Below are positions 16,566-24,684 of a DNA stretch of 46,353 nucleotides, one piece after another. The notes beneath the pieces were generated by a model, which was not told the DNA's origin, searched no databases, and was given only the letters and a program-made list of their open reading frames with translations. Position 1 is the stretch's first letter. Every line of letters begins with the position of its first letter. The stretch lies in NCBI GenBank assembly GCA_947652665.1, contig CANTDZ010000008.1, forward strand, positions 1 through 46,353. The letters are read 5' to 3'. The translations under genes were made by a program, and so were the position numbers. This stretch comes from an uncultured Clostridia bacterium (GTDB taxonomy: Bacteria; Bacillota; Clostridia; Oscillospirales; Acutalibacteraceae).

Positions 16566-18186
16566 TCTTCCCTCCCAGGGTCTTAGGCAGCTCGTCGACA
16601 TATTCGATCACACGCGGATATTTATACGGCGCAGTCGCCTTTTTTACATAATTTTGCAGTTCCTTGGTGAGCTCCGGCGTGCCCTCATAGCCTTTGGCCA
16701 GCACTACCGTGGCCTTCACCACCTGGCCGCGGATGGGGTCCGGCGCGCCGGTAATGGCGCACTCCACCACGGCGGGATGCTCCACCAAAGCCGACTCCAC
16801 CTCGAAGGGCCCAATGCGGTACCCCGAGCACTTGATAACGTCGTCGTTGCGGCCCACAAACCAGAAGTAGCCGTCGCTGTCCCGCCAGGCTACGTCGCCG
16901 GTATCGTAGTAGGCACCGCCCAGCTTTTCCTCCGTCATCTGTTCGTTTTTGTAATAGCCGGTGAACAGGCCCACGGGCGGCTTGTTCTTCACGTCCATGA
17001 TGGCAATGGTGCCTTCCTCGCCGTCCTCGCAAAGGTTCCCGGCCGCATCCACCAGCTGCATATCAAACAGCGGGTTTGGCTTCCCCGTTGAGCCCGGGAT
17101 GGGCGTGACCCACTTGAAATTGGCTAAAAGCACCGGGCCCTCGCTCTGCCCGAAGCCCTCATAAATCTGCAGGCCTGTCAGCTCTTTCCACTTTTTTACC
17201 ACTTCAGGGTTCAGGGGTTCCCCGGCCGTGGCACAGTGGTGGATGGCGCTTAAGTCATATTTGGACACGTCCTCCTGGAGCATGAAGCGGAACATGGTCG
17301 GCGGCGCACAGAAGGTGGTCACCTTGTATTTTTCCAAGCGCTCCAGCAGGTGGGTCGGCTCGAATTTGCCCAGCATATCGTAACAGAAAATCGTGGCGCC
17401 GCAGAGCCATTGGCCGTAGATTTTCCCCCAGCCGAACTTGGCCCAGCCGGAATCGGAAACGCTCATGTGCAGCTTGTTTTCCTCCACGCACTGCCAGTAC
17501 CGGGCGGTGGTCACGTGGCCCAGGGGGTGTGCATAATTATGCTGTACCATTTTGGGCATTCCCGTGGTGCCGGAGGTAAAATATACCAGCATGATGTCGT
17601 CCCAGCGGGTGAGCACGCGCTCCAGCTCTGCCGGGTATTTTTGTATCTCTTCGTCAAAATCCAGCCATCCCGGACGGCCCGCCGGTACCAGCGCCTTGAA
17701 CTGCAGGCTGCCAATTTCCCCCTGGGCCGCCTCCACCTGGGAGATAACAAAGGGGTCGTCCACGCAGACGATGCCGTGGATGTTCGCGGCGTTGCCCCGG
17801 TAGACGATGTCTTTTTTCGTCAGCTGCAGGCTCCCCGGAATCAGCACCGCGCCCAGCTTGTGGAGGGCCGTGGCGCACACCCAATACTCCCAGCGGCGGC
17901 GCAGGATGAGCATGACCACCGAGCCCCGCGTGACCCCCTGGGCCCGGAAAAAGTTGGCCGCCTGGTTGGAAAGCCGGCGGATGTCCGTAAACGTGAACGT
18001 CTTCTCATCGTCCGATTCGTCCACCCAAACCAGGGCGCGCTTCTCCGGCTCGGCCTGGGCCCAGGCGTCCACCACATCGTAGCCGAAGTTGAAGTCCTCC
18101 GGCACGTTTATTTTATAGTTATCCCGAAAATCCTCGTAGCTGTCAAACTCGATGCGAGGCATATAGCGCTTCAAAAGTAAATCCAT
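16528..18186 (-). CDS. AMP-binding acyl-CoA synthetase
   Basis: An adenylate-forming enzyme of about 552 residues that activates a carboxylic acid to acyl-CoA. Visible motifs are YFTSGTTGMPKMVQH (P-loop/A3), YEGFGQSEG (A5), YDTGDVAWRDSDGYFWFVGR (A7/A8), and TLGGKIKRAEIR with the catalytic lysine near the C-terminus. The sequence is closest in style to medium-chain or short-chain acyl-CoA synthetases; the substrate is unknown. The ATG giving MDLLLKRY is used because AAGGG lies 10 nt upstream; an ATG six codons earlier is less supported. It follows the XRE-cupin regulator by 30 nt. Confidence 0.9.
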   Translation of the reverse strand: MDLLLKRYMPRIEFDSYEDFRDNYKINVPEDFNFGYDVVDAWAQAEPEKRALVWVDESDDEKTFTFTDIRRLSNQAANFFRAQGVTRGSVVMLILRRRWEYWVCATALHKLGAVLIPGSLQLTKKDIVYRGNAANIHGIVCVDDPFVISQVEAAQGEIGSLQFKALVPAGRPGWLDFDEEIQKYPAELERVLTRWDDIMLVYFTSGTTGMPKMVQHNYAHPLGHVTTARYWQCVEENKLHMSVSDSGWAKFGWGKIYGQWLCGATIFCYDMLGKFEPTHLLERLEKYKVTTFCAPPTMFRFMLQEDVSKYDLSAIHHCATAGEPLNPEVVKKWKELTGLQIYEGFGQSEGPVLLANFKWVTPIPGSTGKPNPLFDMQLVDAAGNLCEDGEEGTIAIMDVKNKPPVGLFTGYYKNEQMTEEKLGGAYYDTGDVAWRDSDGYFWFVGRNDDVIKCSGYRIGPFEVESALVEHPAVVECAITGAPDPIRGQVVKATVVLAKGYEGTPELTKELQNYVKKATAPYKYPRVIEYVDELPKTLGGKIKRAEIRKADEK

Positions 18187-18216
18187 TTTTCTTCTTCCCT
18201 TCATCCAGCAAGTGCT

Positions 18217-18774
18217 TTATTCCGCTATCACCGTTACAAACCGGGCCTTTTCCTCCCCCCCGCAGCGCTGGCCGTGGGGCAGGGTGGGATTAAAGTAGAT
18301 GGAGTCCCCCGCGTGCAGCTCGAACTCCTTCTCGCCGATACACAAAACCACCGTGCCCTCCAGCACCAGGTTGAACTCCTGGCCCGGGTGGGTGATGAGC
18401 TTGGCAGGAGCGTCGGTGGGCTCCAGGGTCACCAGCAGCGGCTGCATGATTTTGTCCGCATACCGGAACGCCAAATCTTCAAAATGGTACTCCGGGTTGC
18501 GGTTGACCACCCGCCCCTGTCCCCGGCGCACAATATGGTACGTGTCCAGCCTGGCCGGCACGCCGGTGACGATCTCGGTGAAATCCACCCCGAACTTGTT
18601 GGCCACCTCGTAAATGACGCTGATGGGGATATCCTTGCTGTTTTCCTCATAGCCCCGGTAGACGTCCACGTCCAGGCCCAGCTCGCCGGCCAACTGCTCC
18701 AGGGTGTAGTCGCTGACCTCCCGCAGCTCCCGCAGCCGCGCGCCGATCTCATTGATTTCGTTCAAATCTGCCAC
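18217..18774 (-). CDS. XRE family regulator with C-terminal cupin sensor
   Basis: A 185-residue regulator. An N-terminal helix-turn-helix (ARLRELREVSDYTLEQLA, about 12-65) is followed by a cupin domain (HPGQEFNLVLEGTVVLCIG, HAGDSIYFNPTLPHG) that should bind a small effector. This regulator type is often encoded next to an AMP-dependent acyl-CoA synthetase, as here, so it probably controls acid activation in response to the acid or its CoA ester (inference). GTG start; a TTG three codons later is better spaced from AAGGGAG. The promoter lies within the end of the exodeoxyribonuclease gene. Confidence 0.88.
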   Translation of the reverse strand: MADLNEINEIGARLRELREVSDYTLEQLAGELGLDVDVYRGYEENSKDIPISVIYEVANKFGVDFTEIVTGVPARLDTYHIVRRGQGRVVNRNPEYHFEDLAFRYADKIMQPLLVTLEPTDAPAKLITHPGQEFNLVLEGTVVLCIGEKEFELHAGDSIYFNPTLPHGQRCGGEEKARFVTVIAE

Positions 18775-18800
18775 GCTCCCTTACTTTATGAATTTAAACT

Positions 18801-18830
18801 ATTATAGCACTACACCGACTCCTCCGTCAA
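18801..18830 (-). promoter_or_regulatory. promoter of the XRE-cupin / acyl-CoA synthetase operon
   Basis: On the minus strand TTGACG, 18 bp, TATAAT. The -35 lies inside the last codons of the exodeoxyribonuclease III gene. Confidence 0.75.
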
Positions 18831-19586
18831 TAGCAGCTCCACGGGACAGTGGTCGCTGCCCGGCACCTCGCTTAAGATCCGGGCGCCGGCCAGCTGCGGC
18901 ACCAGGCGCTGGTCGGCCAAAAAGTAGTCGATGCGCCACCCCACGTTGTTCTGGCGGGAATTGTACATATAGCTCCACCAGGAATAGGCCCCCTCCTGGT
19001 CGGGGTAAAAGTGCCGGTACGTATCCACAAACCCGCAGGCCAGCAGCTCGGCGAACTTGCCGCGCTCTTCATAAGAGAACCCGGCATTGCCGATGTTGGC
19101 CTTGGCGTTTTTCAAATCGATGGGCCGGTGGGCCACGTTCATGTCCCCGCACACGACCACCGGCTTTTTCTCCTGCAGCCCCTGCAGATACTGCCGGAAC
19201 GCGTCCTCAAACCGCATCCGGAAGTCAATACGCTCCAGCCCCCGCTGGGCGTTGGGGGTATACACGGTCACCAAATAATATCCTTCGAATTCCGCGCAGA
19301 TGACCCGCCCCTCCTGGTCAAACTCCTCGATCCCTATGCCGTATGTTACCGCCAGCGGCTGGCGCCTTAAAAAGATGGCCGTGCCCGAATACCCCTTCTT
19401 CACCCGGCACGAGTTCCAATACCCCTCGTACCCTTCAAAGGAAAAATCCGCCTGCTCGGGCAGCATCTTCGTCTCCTGCAGGCAGATGGCGTTCGGGGCT
19501 TCGCGCTCTAAAAATTCGCCGAACCCCTTCCCCACGCAGGCCCGCAGGCCGTTGACATTCCAGGACACTAATTTCACTTGTGGCAC
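18810..19586 (-). CDS. xth: exodeoxyribonuclease III (AP endonuclease)
   Basis: A base-excision repair nuclease, 258 residues, that cuts abasic sites and degrades 3' ends. Family motifs: KLVSWNVNGLRAC (metal Asn), CLQETKM (metal Glu), VVCGDMNVAHRPIDLKN (catalytic Asp, Asn), and a final GSDHCPVEL (catalytic Asp-His). Starts at GTG (residues PQVKLVSW follow) because AAAGGAGG is 7 nt upstream. Its own promoter lies between it and the 6S-like RNA terminator, so it is probably transcribed singly. Confidence 0.95.
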   Translation of the reverse strand: MPQVKLVSWNVNGLRACVGKGFGEFLEREAPNAICLQETKMLPEQADFSFEGYEGYWNSCRVKKGYSGTAIFLRRQPLAVTYGIGIEEFDQEGRVICAEFEGYYLVTVYTPNAQRGLERIDFRMRFEDAFRQYLQGLQEKKPVVVCGDMNVAHRPIDLKNAKANIGNAGFSYEERGKFAELLACGFVDTYRHFYPDQEGAYSWWSYMYNSRQNNVGWRIDYFLADQRLVPQLAGARILSEVPGSDHCPVELLLTEESV

Positions 19587-19607
19587 AAAAACGCCTCCTT
19601 TTTCTAC

Positions 19608-19636
19608 ATTGTACCACGGCGCGGGGCCGGACGCAA
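19608..19636 (-). promoter_or_regulatory. promoter of exodeoxyribonuclease III
   Basis: On the minus strand TTGCGT, 17 bp, TACAAT, 22 nt before the GTG start. Confidence 0.7.
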
Positions 19637-19653
19637 GCCATTTCCCCCGCAGG

Positions 19654-19685
19654 AAAAGCAAAAACCCCGGGCACAATCCCGGGGT
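19654..19685 (-). terminator. intrinsic terminator of the 6S-like RNA
   Basis: On the minus strand an 8-bp GC-rich stem (ACCCCGGG / CCCGGGGT) with a 6-nt loop is followed by TTTTTGCTTTT. It sits just before the exodeoxyribonuclease promoter. Confidence 0.8.
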
Positions 19686-19855
19686 CTTTTGCGTGCCAGC
19701 GCTGCATCCTCATAAAAAGCGCGGGGAGGCCGTATCCGTCTTACGGCCCCCGGGTTGAAGGAAGTGTTACCACTTGTACGCAAACTTGCGGGAAAGCGAA
19801 CCCGGAACAAAAGCAGCTGAGTGGGCTTTCAAACCGCGGTCTGGGGCGCTTTCTA
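19660..19855 (-). ncRNA. ssrS: structured non-coding RNA, candidate 6S RNA
   Basis: This stretch holds no plausible gene but shows clear RNA design on the minus strand: TATACT (19862-19867) as -10, then about 195 nt to a terminator. The ends pair over 12 consecutive positions (TGTAGAAAGCGC with GCGCTTTTTATG, counting G-U). Inside, CCGGGTT pairs with AACCCGG around an AAGTG-GTAA-CACTT hairpin, and a side hairpin GCCGT/ACGGC sits on the 3' strand. A long rod with closing stem, large internal bubble and 3'-side hairpin is the 6S RNA plan. 6S binds sigma-A polymerase. The identity rests on shape, size and isolated transcription, not a recalled sequence. Confidence 0.55.
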
Positions 19856-19881
19856 CATTTCAGTATACAGAAAAATAGGGC

Positions 19882-19910
19882 TTGACGCTTTCACGATTGC
19901 GGCGTATACT
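19882..19910 (+). promoter_or_regulatory. promoter of the AraC regulator operon
   Basis: TTGACG, 17 bp, TATACT. It is divergent from the 6S-like RNA; the two -10 boxes are about 40 bp apart. Confidence 0.8.
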
Positions 19911-19941
19911 ATAACAAAAGCGAACAGTTAGGAGGCTTTCC

Positions 19942-20881
19942 ATGATACTGCGCAACCCCCATCTGGGCGCGGGCATGAAGATCGATGCCCAAGGCCAGGA
20001 GCTCACCGAAGACATCCCCCATTTTTTTTGACCTGATCGTAAACGACATCACTGAGCAAAACCAATGGGTTTCCGCTTCCTTCATCCCCTCCCACTGGCA
20101 CCGGGAGCTGGAGGCCTTCTGGATGCTGGCTGGCAACGCCAGCATGACCGTCGACGGCATCCAATACGAGGTCAAGGCCGGGGACGGCTTCTTCATCAAC
20201 TCCGAGGCCCTGCACGCTTTCGATTTTTCCCAGGAGGGCATCCAGTACCGCTCCTTCCTTTTCGACCCCGGCATCGTGGCCGGGGCCCCTGGCAGCGTCT
20301 TCGACACGGTCTACGTGCGCCCCCTGCTGGAGGAGGGCCCGGCCCTTATAAAATTCACCCAGGCCCCCGGGGACGCCCTGTTCTTCCAGGCCTTCCACCG
20401 GGTGGTGGAGCTGTGCCGGGACGAGCCCCCCGCCTACGAGTTCGCCGTGCGGGAAGCCCTCTCCCAGCTGATGATGGAGGCCCGGCACAAGGGGCAGGTG
20501 TCGCCGTCACGGCAGGCCACGGCTGAGCAGGAGGAACGGGTGAAATCCGTGCTGCAATGGATGGAGTCGCACCTGCGCGAGCCCATCACCCTGGGGGACA
20601 TCTCCCGGGAAATCAGCCTGTGCCCCCGGGCGTGCCAGAAGGCGTTCCAGAAATACCTGCACTGTTCGCCCATGGAGTACCTGCAGCGCCGGCGCATTTT
20701 CACGGCGGCCCAGCGGCTGTGCCTGACCGACGACCCCATCACCGACATTGCCCTGGACTGCGGCTTTTCCAGCTCCAGCTATTTTTCCAAGCAGTTCAAA
20801 TCCCAGACCGGCTCCACGCCCAAGGACTACCGCACAGCGGTGCAGTCCGCCATACAACCTGTCAAGGAGGAATCCCTATGA
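19942..20881 (+). CDS. AraC family transcriptional regulator, frameshifted at a T8 run
   Basis: A cupin-type sensor domain (HWHRELEAFWMLAG, AGDGFFINSEALHAF) is followed by a C-terminal AraC double helix-turn-helix (ITLGDISREISLC, ITDIALDCGFSSSSYFSKQFK). The natural start is the ATG 6 nt after AGGAGG. Reading from it gives about 29 codons that stop at TGA just after eight Ts (20022-20029). Removing one T joins them in frame to the rest as IPHFFDLIV. A shorter in-frame start (ATG at 19985) exists but lacks a ribosome site. The stop overlaps the dehydrogenase ATG. The gene is either inactivated, phase-variable by T-run slippage, or affected by a sequencing error. Confidence 0.85.
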
Positions 20882-21819
20882 AAATCGTTTTGCTGGAGGG
20901 CCTCGGCGTACCCGATGCGGCCCTTCAAAAGCACGTCCAAAAGCTTGAAGCCATGGGCCACACCTTTACAGCCTTCGCGAAAGACGCCGATCCCGCCGTC
21001 CAGGTGTCCCGCAGTAAGGACGCCGATGCCGTGATGCTGGCCAATATGTCTCTGAGCCCCCTGGTGGTGGAGCAGTCGCCCAACCTGAAATTCATCGACG
21101 TGGCCTTTACCGGCGTCGACCACATCCCCGTGGAGGCCGCCAAACAGCGGGGCATCGTCATCAGCAACGCGTCCGGCTACGCCACCCAGGCTGTGGCCGA
21201 GCTGTGCCTGAGCTTCATGATCCAGCTTCTGCGCAACACCTCCCAGACCGAACAGCGCCTGCGTTCCGGCGGCACAAAGGACGGCCTGGTGGGCCATCTG
21301 CTTACGGGCAAAACCGTGGGAATCGTAGGGGCCGGGGCCATTGGAAAGCGGGTCGCGGCGCTGTGCAAGGCTTTTGGGTGCACGGTGCTGGCGTACAACC
21401 GCAGCACGGTTTCCGACCCGGCCATTGACAAGCAAGTCCCCCTTACGGAGCTTCTGGCCCAGTCCGACATCGTGTCCCTGCACTGCCCCCTGACCCCGGA
21501 CACCCAGGGCCTCATCGGGGCGGAACAGCTCAAGCAGATGAAGAAGTCGGCCTATCTCATCAACACGGCCCGGGGCGGCGTGGTGGATTCCCAAGCCCTG
21601 GCCCAGGCTCTTGCCAGCGGCGATATCGCCGGGGCCGCCTGCGACGTCTTCGAGAACGAGCCTCCCCTGTCCTCCGACCACCCCCTGCTGCACAGCCCCA
21701 ACACCATCGTGACCCCGCACATCGCCTTTGCTTCCGCGGAGTCTATGGAGCAGCGCGCCGGAATCGTCTTTGACAACCTGTTCGCCTGGCTGGCCGGGAA
21801 TCCTACAAACACCATATAA
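20878..21819 (+). CDS. D-2-hydroxyacid dehydrogenase, NAD-dependent
   Basis: A 313-residue oxidoreductase that interconverts a 2-keto acid and its D-2-hydroxy acid. The Rossmann motif GIVGAGAIGKRVA is near 144-156. The catalytic residues appear as INTARGGVVD (Arg), CDVFENEPP (Glu) and VTPHIAF (His). Substrate (lactate, glycerate, phosphoglycerate or other) is not determinable. Its ATG overlaps the AraC stop as ATGA with AAGGAGG upstream, so it is the direct co-transcribed partner and likely regulatory target. It ends before a strong terminator. Confidence 0.92.
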   Translation: MKIVLLEGLGVPDAALQKHVQKLEAMGHTFTAFAKDADPAVQVSRSKDADAVMLANMSLSPLVVEQSPNLKFIDVAFTGVDHIPVEAAKQRGIVISNASGYATQAVAELCLSFMIQLLRNTSQTEQRLRSGGTKDGLVGHLLTGKTVGIVGAGAIGKRVAALCKAFGCTVLAYNRSTVSDPAIDKQVPLTELLAQSDIVSLHCPLTPDTQGLIGAEQLKQMKKSAYLINTARGGVVDSQALAQALASGDIAGAACDVFENEPPLSSDHPLLHSPNTIVTPHIAFASAESMEQRAGIVFDNLFAWLAGNPTNTI

Positions 21820-21825
21820 TCTGCC

Positions 21826-21862
21826 GCCCCTTCCAATTTTTTTGCGGAAGGGGCTTTATTTT
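21826..21862 (+). terminator. intrinsic terminator after the dehydrogenase
   Basis: GCCCCTTCC and GGAAGGGGC (9 bp) with an 11-nt loop, followed by TTTATTTT. Confidence 0.85.
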
Positions 21863-21877
21863 CCCCCTGACTTGCAA

Positions 21878-21883
21878 TATAAT
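21878..21883 (+). promoter_or_regulatory. -10 element of murC
   Basis: TATAAT 32 nt before the murC ATG. The only -35 at 17 bp is a poor TTTATT that overlaps the preceding terminator tail. Confidence 0.5.
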
Positions 21884-21914
21884 AGTAAGCAGAAAACAAA
21901 CCAAGGAGAACATC

Positions 21915-23300
21915 ATGAACCAGTATAAGGATCTTTTACAGCGCGTAAAGCGTTTTCATTTTGTAGGCATAGGCGGGTCGGGGATGTGCCCCATGGCCGA
22001 GCTGCTGCACCATGCGGGTTATACGCTGACGGGTTCGGACCGCAACGAGTCGGACACCCTGGACCGCGTGCGCGCTATGGGCATCCCGGTGTTCACGGAG
22101 CACAAGGCGGAGAACCTGGGCGACGCGGAGGCCGTCGTGTATACCGCCGCCTGCCGGGACGATAATCCCGAGCTGGCCGCCGCCCGGGAGAAAGGCCTCC
22201 CCACCCTGGAGCGCGCCGTGATGCTGGGCCTTCTGACCCAGCGCTTCCCCCAGACCATCGGCGTTTCCGGCACCCACGGCAAGACCACCACCACGGCCAT
22301 GCTCACCCAAATTTTGATAGAGTGCGGCATGGACCCCAGCGCCATCATCGGCGGCAAGCTGCCCCTCATCGGCGGCAACAGCCGGGCCGGGGACAGCGGC
22401 ACCATGGTCTGCGAGGCCTGCGAGTACATGGACCATTTCCACCACCTGGCCCCGGCCGTCTCGGTTATCCTCAACATCGACGCCGACCATTTGGACTACT
22501 TCGGCACCCTGGACAACATCGTGAAATCCTTCCATAAATACGCCCAGCTCACCAGCCGCCTGCTGGTGGTAAACGGGGACGATCCCAAAGCCATGGAAGC
22601 CATCGCCGGGGTAGACCGGGACGTGGTGACCTTTGGCCTCTCCCCCCAAAACGACTACTACCCCGCCGACCAGAACGAGGAGCCCTCCACCTGCGAGGAC
22701 TTCACGCTCATGCACAAGGGCCAGCCTTTGGGCCGGGTGGAGCTCTCCGTGCCCGGGCAGCACAATATGTTAAACGCCATCGCGGCAGCGGCCTGCGCCC
22801 ACAGTCTGGGTGCCGACCCCGAAGCCCTCTGCCGGGCCTTGCACAACTTCACCGGCGTGCACCGCCGTTTTGAGGTGCTGGGGAACTTCGGCGGCGTCAC
22901 CGTGGCCGACGACTTCGCCCACCACCCCACCGAGCTCACCGCTACCCTCACCTCGGCCATGAAGATGGGCTATAACAAGGTCTGGGCTATCTTCCAGCCC
23001 CACACCTACTCCCGTACCTACACGCTGCTTAATGATTTCGCCAAGGCCCTTTCCATCCCCGACCGCCTGATTATGACCGAAATCCTGGCCGTGCGGGAAG
23101 AAAATATATACGGCATCAAAACCGCTGACTTAGCGGAAAAAGTGCCGGGCAGCGTTTGGTTTGAGGGCTTCGAGGAGGTGGCGGATTACGCCATCGCCCA
23201 CGCAGCCCCCGGCGACTTGCTGCTGACCCTGGGCGGCGGCGACGTGTACAAATGCGCCAACCTCATCGTAAAAAAATACAAGGAGCGGCAAGGGGAATAA
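21915..23300 (+). CDS. murC: UDP-N-acetylmuramate--L-alanine ligase
   Basis: It adds L-alanine to UDP-MurNAc, the first peptide step of peptidoglycan synthesis, using ATP. The chain has 461 residues with three Mur-ligase domains: the UDP-binding GIGGSGMCPMAELLHHAGY, the ATP loop SGTHGKTTTTAML (near 115-127), NIDADHLDYF, the central LSVPGQHNMLNAIAA, and the C-terminal DDFAHHPTELTATL. The ATG is preceded by AAGGAG. It heads a two-gene operon with a HAD phosphatase 2 nt downstream. Confidence 0.97.
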   Translation: MNQYKDLLQRVKRFHFVGIGGSGMCPMAELLHHAGYTLTGSDRNESDTLDRVRAMGIPVFTEHKAENLGDAEAVVYTAACRDDNPELAAAREKGLPTLERAVMLGLLTQRFPQTIGVSGTHGKTTTTAMLTQILIECGMDPSAIIGGKLPLIGGNSRAGDSGTMVCEACEYMDHFHHLAPAVSVILNIDADHLDYFGTLDNIVKSFHKYAQLTSRLLVVNGDDPKAMEAIAGVDRDVVTFGLSPQNDYYPADQNEEPSTCEDFTLMHKGQPLGRVELSVPGQHNMLNAIAAAACAHSLGADPEALCRALHNFTGVHRRFEVLGNFGGVTVADDFAHHPTELTATLTSAMKMGYNKVWAIFQPHTYSRTYTLLNDFAKALSIPDRLIMTEILAVREENIYGIKTADLAEKVPGSVWFEGFEEVADYAIAHAAPGDLLLTLGGGDVYKCANLIVKKYKERQGE

Positions 23301-23302
23301 CC

Positions 23303-24085
23303 ATGAATAGGGAAATCAAGGCTTGCTTTTTTGATATCGACGGCACGCTCATCGACCACGAGGGCGGCAGCGTCATGCCCGCGTCTACCAAGGAAAGCCT
23401 GTATGCACTAAGGGAAAAAGGGATTAAATTGTTTGTTGCCACGGGCCGCATCCCCTCCATGCTGGGGTTCCTGGAGCCCTTGTTCCCGTTTGACGGCTTT
23501 GTGAGCCTCAACGGCCAGCTGGTGGTGGAGCGCGGCGGGAACGTCCTGCACCGCATGGCCCACGACCCGGAGGACATCCGGCAGCTGGTGCGGATTGTGT
23601 CGGAAAAAGAATTCCCCTGCCTCATCATTGAGGAGGAGGAAAGCTTCTGCGCCGTGGACAGCCCCATGGTTGTGCGGCACTTTACCCGCGAAAACTTAGC
23701 GCCCCCGGGCATCTATGACCCGGCCCGGCTGGACAAGCATCCCGTGCTGCAATTCCTAGTCTACGGCGCGGAGAATCTGCGGCATATCCAGTGCCTGAAG
23801 CACATCGAGCCCACCAGCGCCGGGGGGCACATCCAGGACATCATCCCCCAGGGCGGCGGAAAAGAGGTGGGCATCGGCGCGGCGGCGGCCCACTACGGCA
23901 TAAAGCGGGAGGAAATCATGGTCTTCGGCGACGGCGACAACGACCAGCGGATGCTGCGCTGGGCCGGCATCGGGGTGGCTATGGGCAATGGCTCGGAGAA
24001 GGCCAAGGCCGCCGCGGACTACATAACCGCCCACACCGGGCAGGACGGCATCTTCCTGGCCCTGAAACACTACGGCGTGCTGTAA
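23303..24085 (+). CDS. Cof-type HAD-IIB phosphatase
   Basis: A 260-residue haloacid-dehalogenase hydrolase of the Cof subgroup, acting on a phosphorylated small molecule. Motif I is FFDIDGTL, motif II is VATGR, and motif IV is VFGDGDNDQRML with GVAMGNGSEKAKAAA following. A type IIB cap lies between II and III. The lysine-bearing motif III is GGGKEVGIGAA. Substrate unknown; sugar phosphates are typical. ATG with AAGGGG upstream, 2 nt after the murC stop. Confidence 0.92.
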   Translation: MNREIKACFFDIDGTLIDHEGGSVMPASTKESLYALREKGIKLFVATGRIPSMLGFLEPLFPFDGFVSLNGQLVVERGGNVLHRMAHDPEDIRQLVRIVSEKEFPCLIIEEEESFCAVDSPMVVRHFTRENLAPPGIYDPARLDKHPVLQFLVYGAENLRHIQCLKHIEPTSAGGHIQDIIPQGGGKEVGIGAAAAHYGIKREEIMVFGDGDNDQRMLRWAGIGVAMGNGSEKAKAAADYITAHTGQDGIFLALKHYGVL

Positions 24086-24101
24086 AACAGAATAAAAAAC
24101 C

Positions 24102-24142
24102 AAACAGCCGGCAGGACCCAAAAGCTTGCCGGCTGTTTTATG
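24102..24142. terminator. bidirectional intrinsic terminator between convergent genes
   Basis: AAACAGCCGGCA and TGCCGGCTGTTT form a perfect 12-bp stem with A and T runs on the two sides. It serves the HAD gene (plus) and the BlaI-like gene (minus). Confidence 0.88.
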
Positions 24143-24153
24143 TTTGGGGATCT

Positions 24154-24543
24154 TTATTGTTTTGCCTCGTCCTTAATGACCTGCTCAAGCTTCTGGAGGA
24201 GCTCGTCCTTTTTGCCCTCCTTGGACTTCGCGGCCAGAGTGACCGCCGCCTTGGCAAAGGCACAGACATCCACGCCAGCCCCCACGACGTATTGGAGGTA
24301 GAATTCTTCCTTGGGGATGGAGGGCTTGAACTTCCGGGCGTACTGGGTACGGGTAGCCTCCAGGCCGCAAAGCTCAATGGCGCCCTTCTTTTCCAGGGCC
24401 CTAAGCATCACGCGGATATAGTTATCGCTCCAGCTGTGGTCCTTGCAGTTCAGGATCATATCGTTGGCCGTCAGCGGCTCGCCATAGTCCCACAGGAAGT
24501 TCATCAACTCCTCTTCCCGCGTGGTGAAAACAATGCGTGACAT
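24154..24543 (-). CDS. BlaI/MecI-like winged-helix repressor
   Basis: A 129-residue protein with the penicillinase-repressor fold: TTREEELMNFLWDYGEPLTANDMI, then the recognition helix region NYIRVMLRALEKKGAI, then a helical C-terminal part for dimerisation. No BlaR/MecR sensor protease or beta-lactamase is next to it, so it may be autoregulated or respond to something else. The start is the ATG giving MSRIVF, 11 nt after AAGGAGG; an ATG 14 codons upstream would include the ribosome site. The 5' leader contains the palindrome CCGGTGCACCGG. Confidence 0.85.
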   Translation of the reverse strand: MSRIVFTTREEELMNFLWDYGEPLTANDMILNCKDHSWSDNYIRVMLRALEKKGAIELCGLEATRTQYARKFKPSIPKEEFYLQYVVGAGVDVCAFAKAAVTLAAKSKEGKKDELLQKLEQVIKDEAKQ

Positions 24544-24589
24544 AAATGATCGTACCTCCTTAAAATTTACGAAAGAGTAAACCATTTCA

Positions 24590-24601
24590 CCGGTGCACCG
24601 G
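24590..24601. promoter_or_regulatory. 12-bp palindrome in the leader of the BlaI-like gene
   Basis: A perfect CCGGTGCACCGG lies between the promoter -10 and the ribosome site. It is a candidate operator for the encoded repressor, although it does not match the TACA/TGTA operator of BlaI itself. Confidence 0.4.
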
Positions 24602-24631
24602 CAAAATTACAGTTTTTTTATCCGCATTTAT

Positions 24632-24659
24632 TTTATAACAAAATAAGGCATTTTGTCAA
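24632..24659 (-). promoter_or_regulatory. promoter of the BlaI-like repressor
   Basis: On the minus strand TTGACA, 16 bp, TATAAA, in an AT-rich stretch about 90 nt before the start codon. Confidence 0.75.
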
Positions 24660-24684
24660 TCTATTTTTTCTCTTTCCCGTAAAT

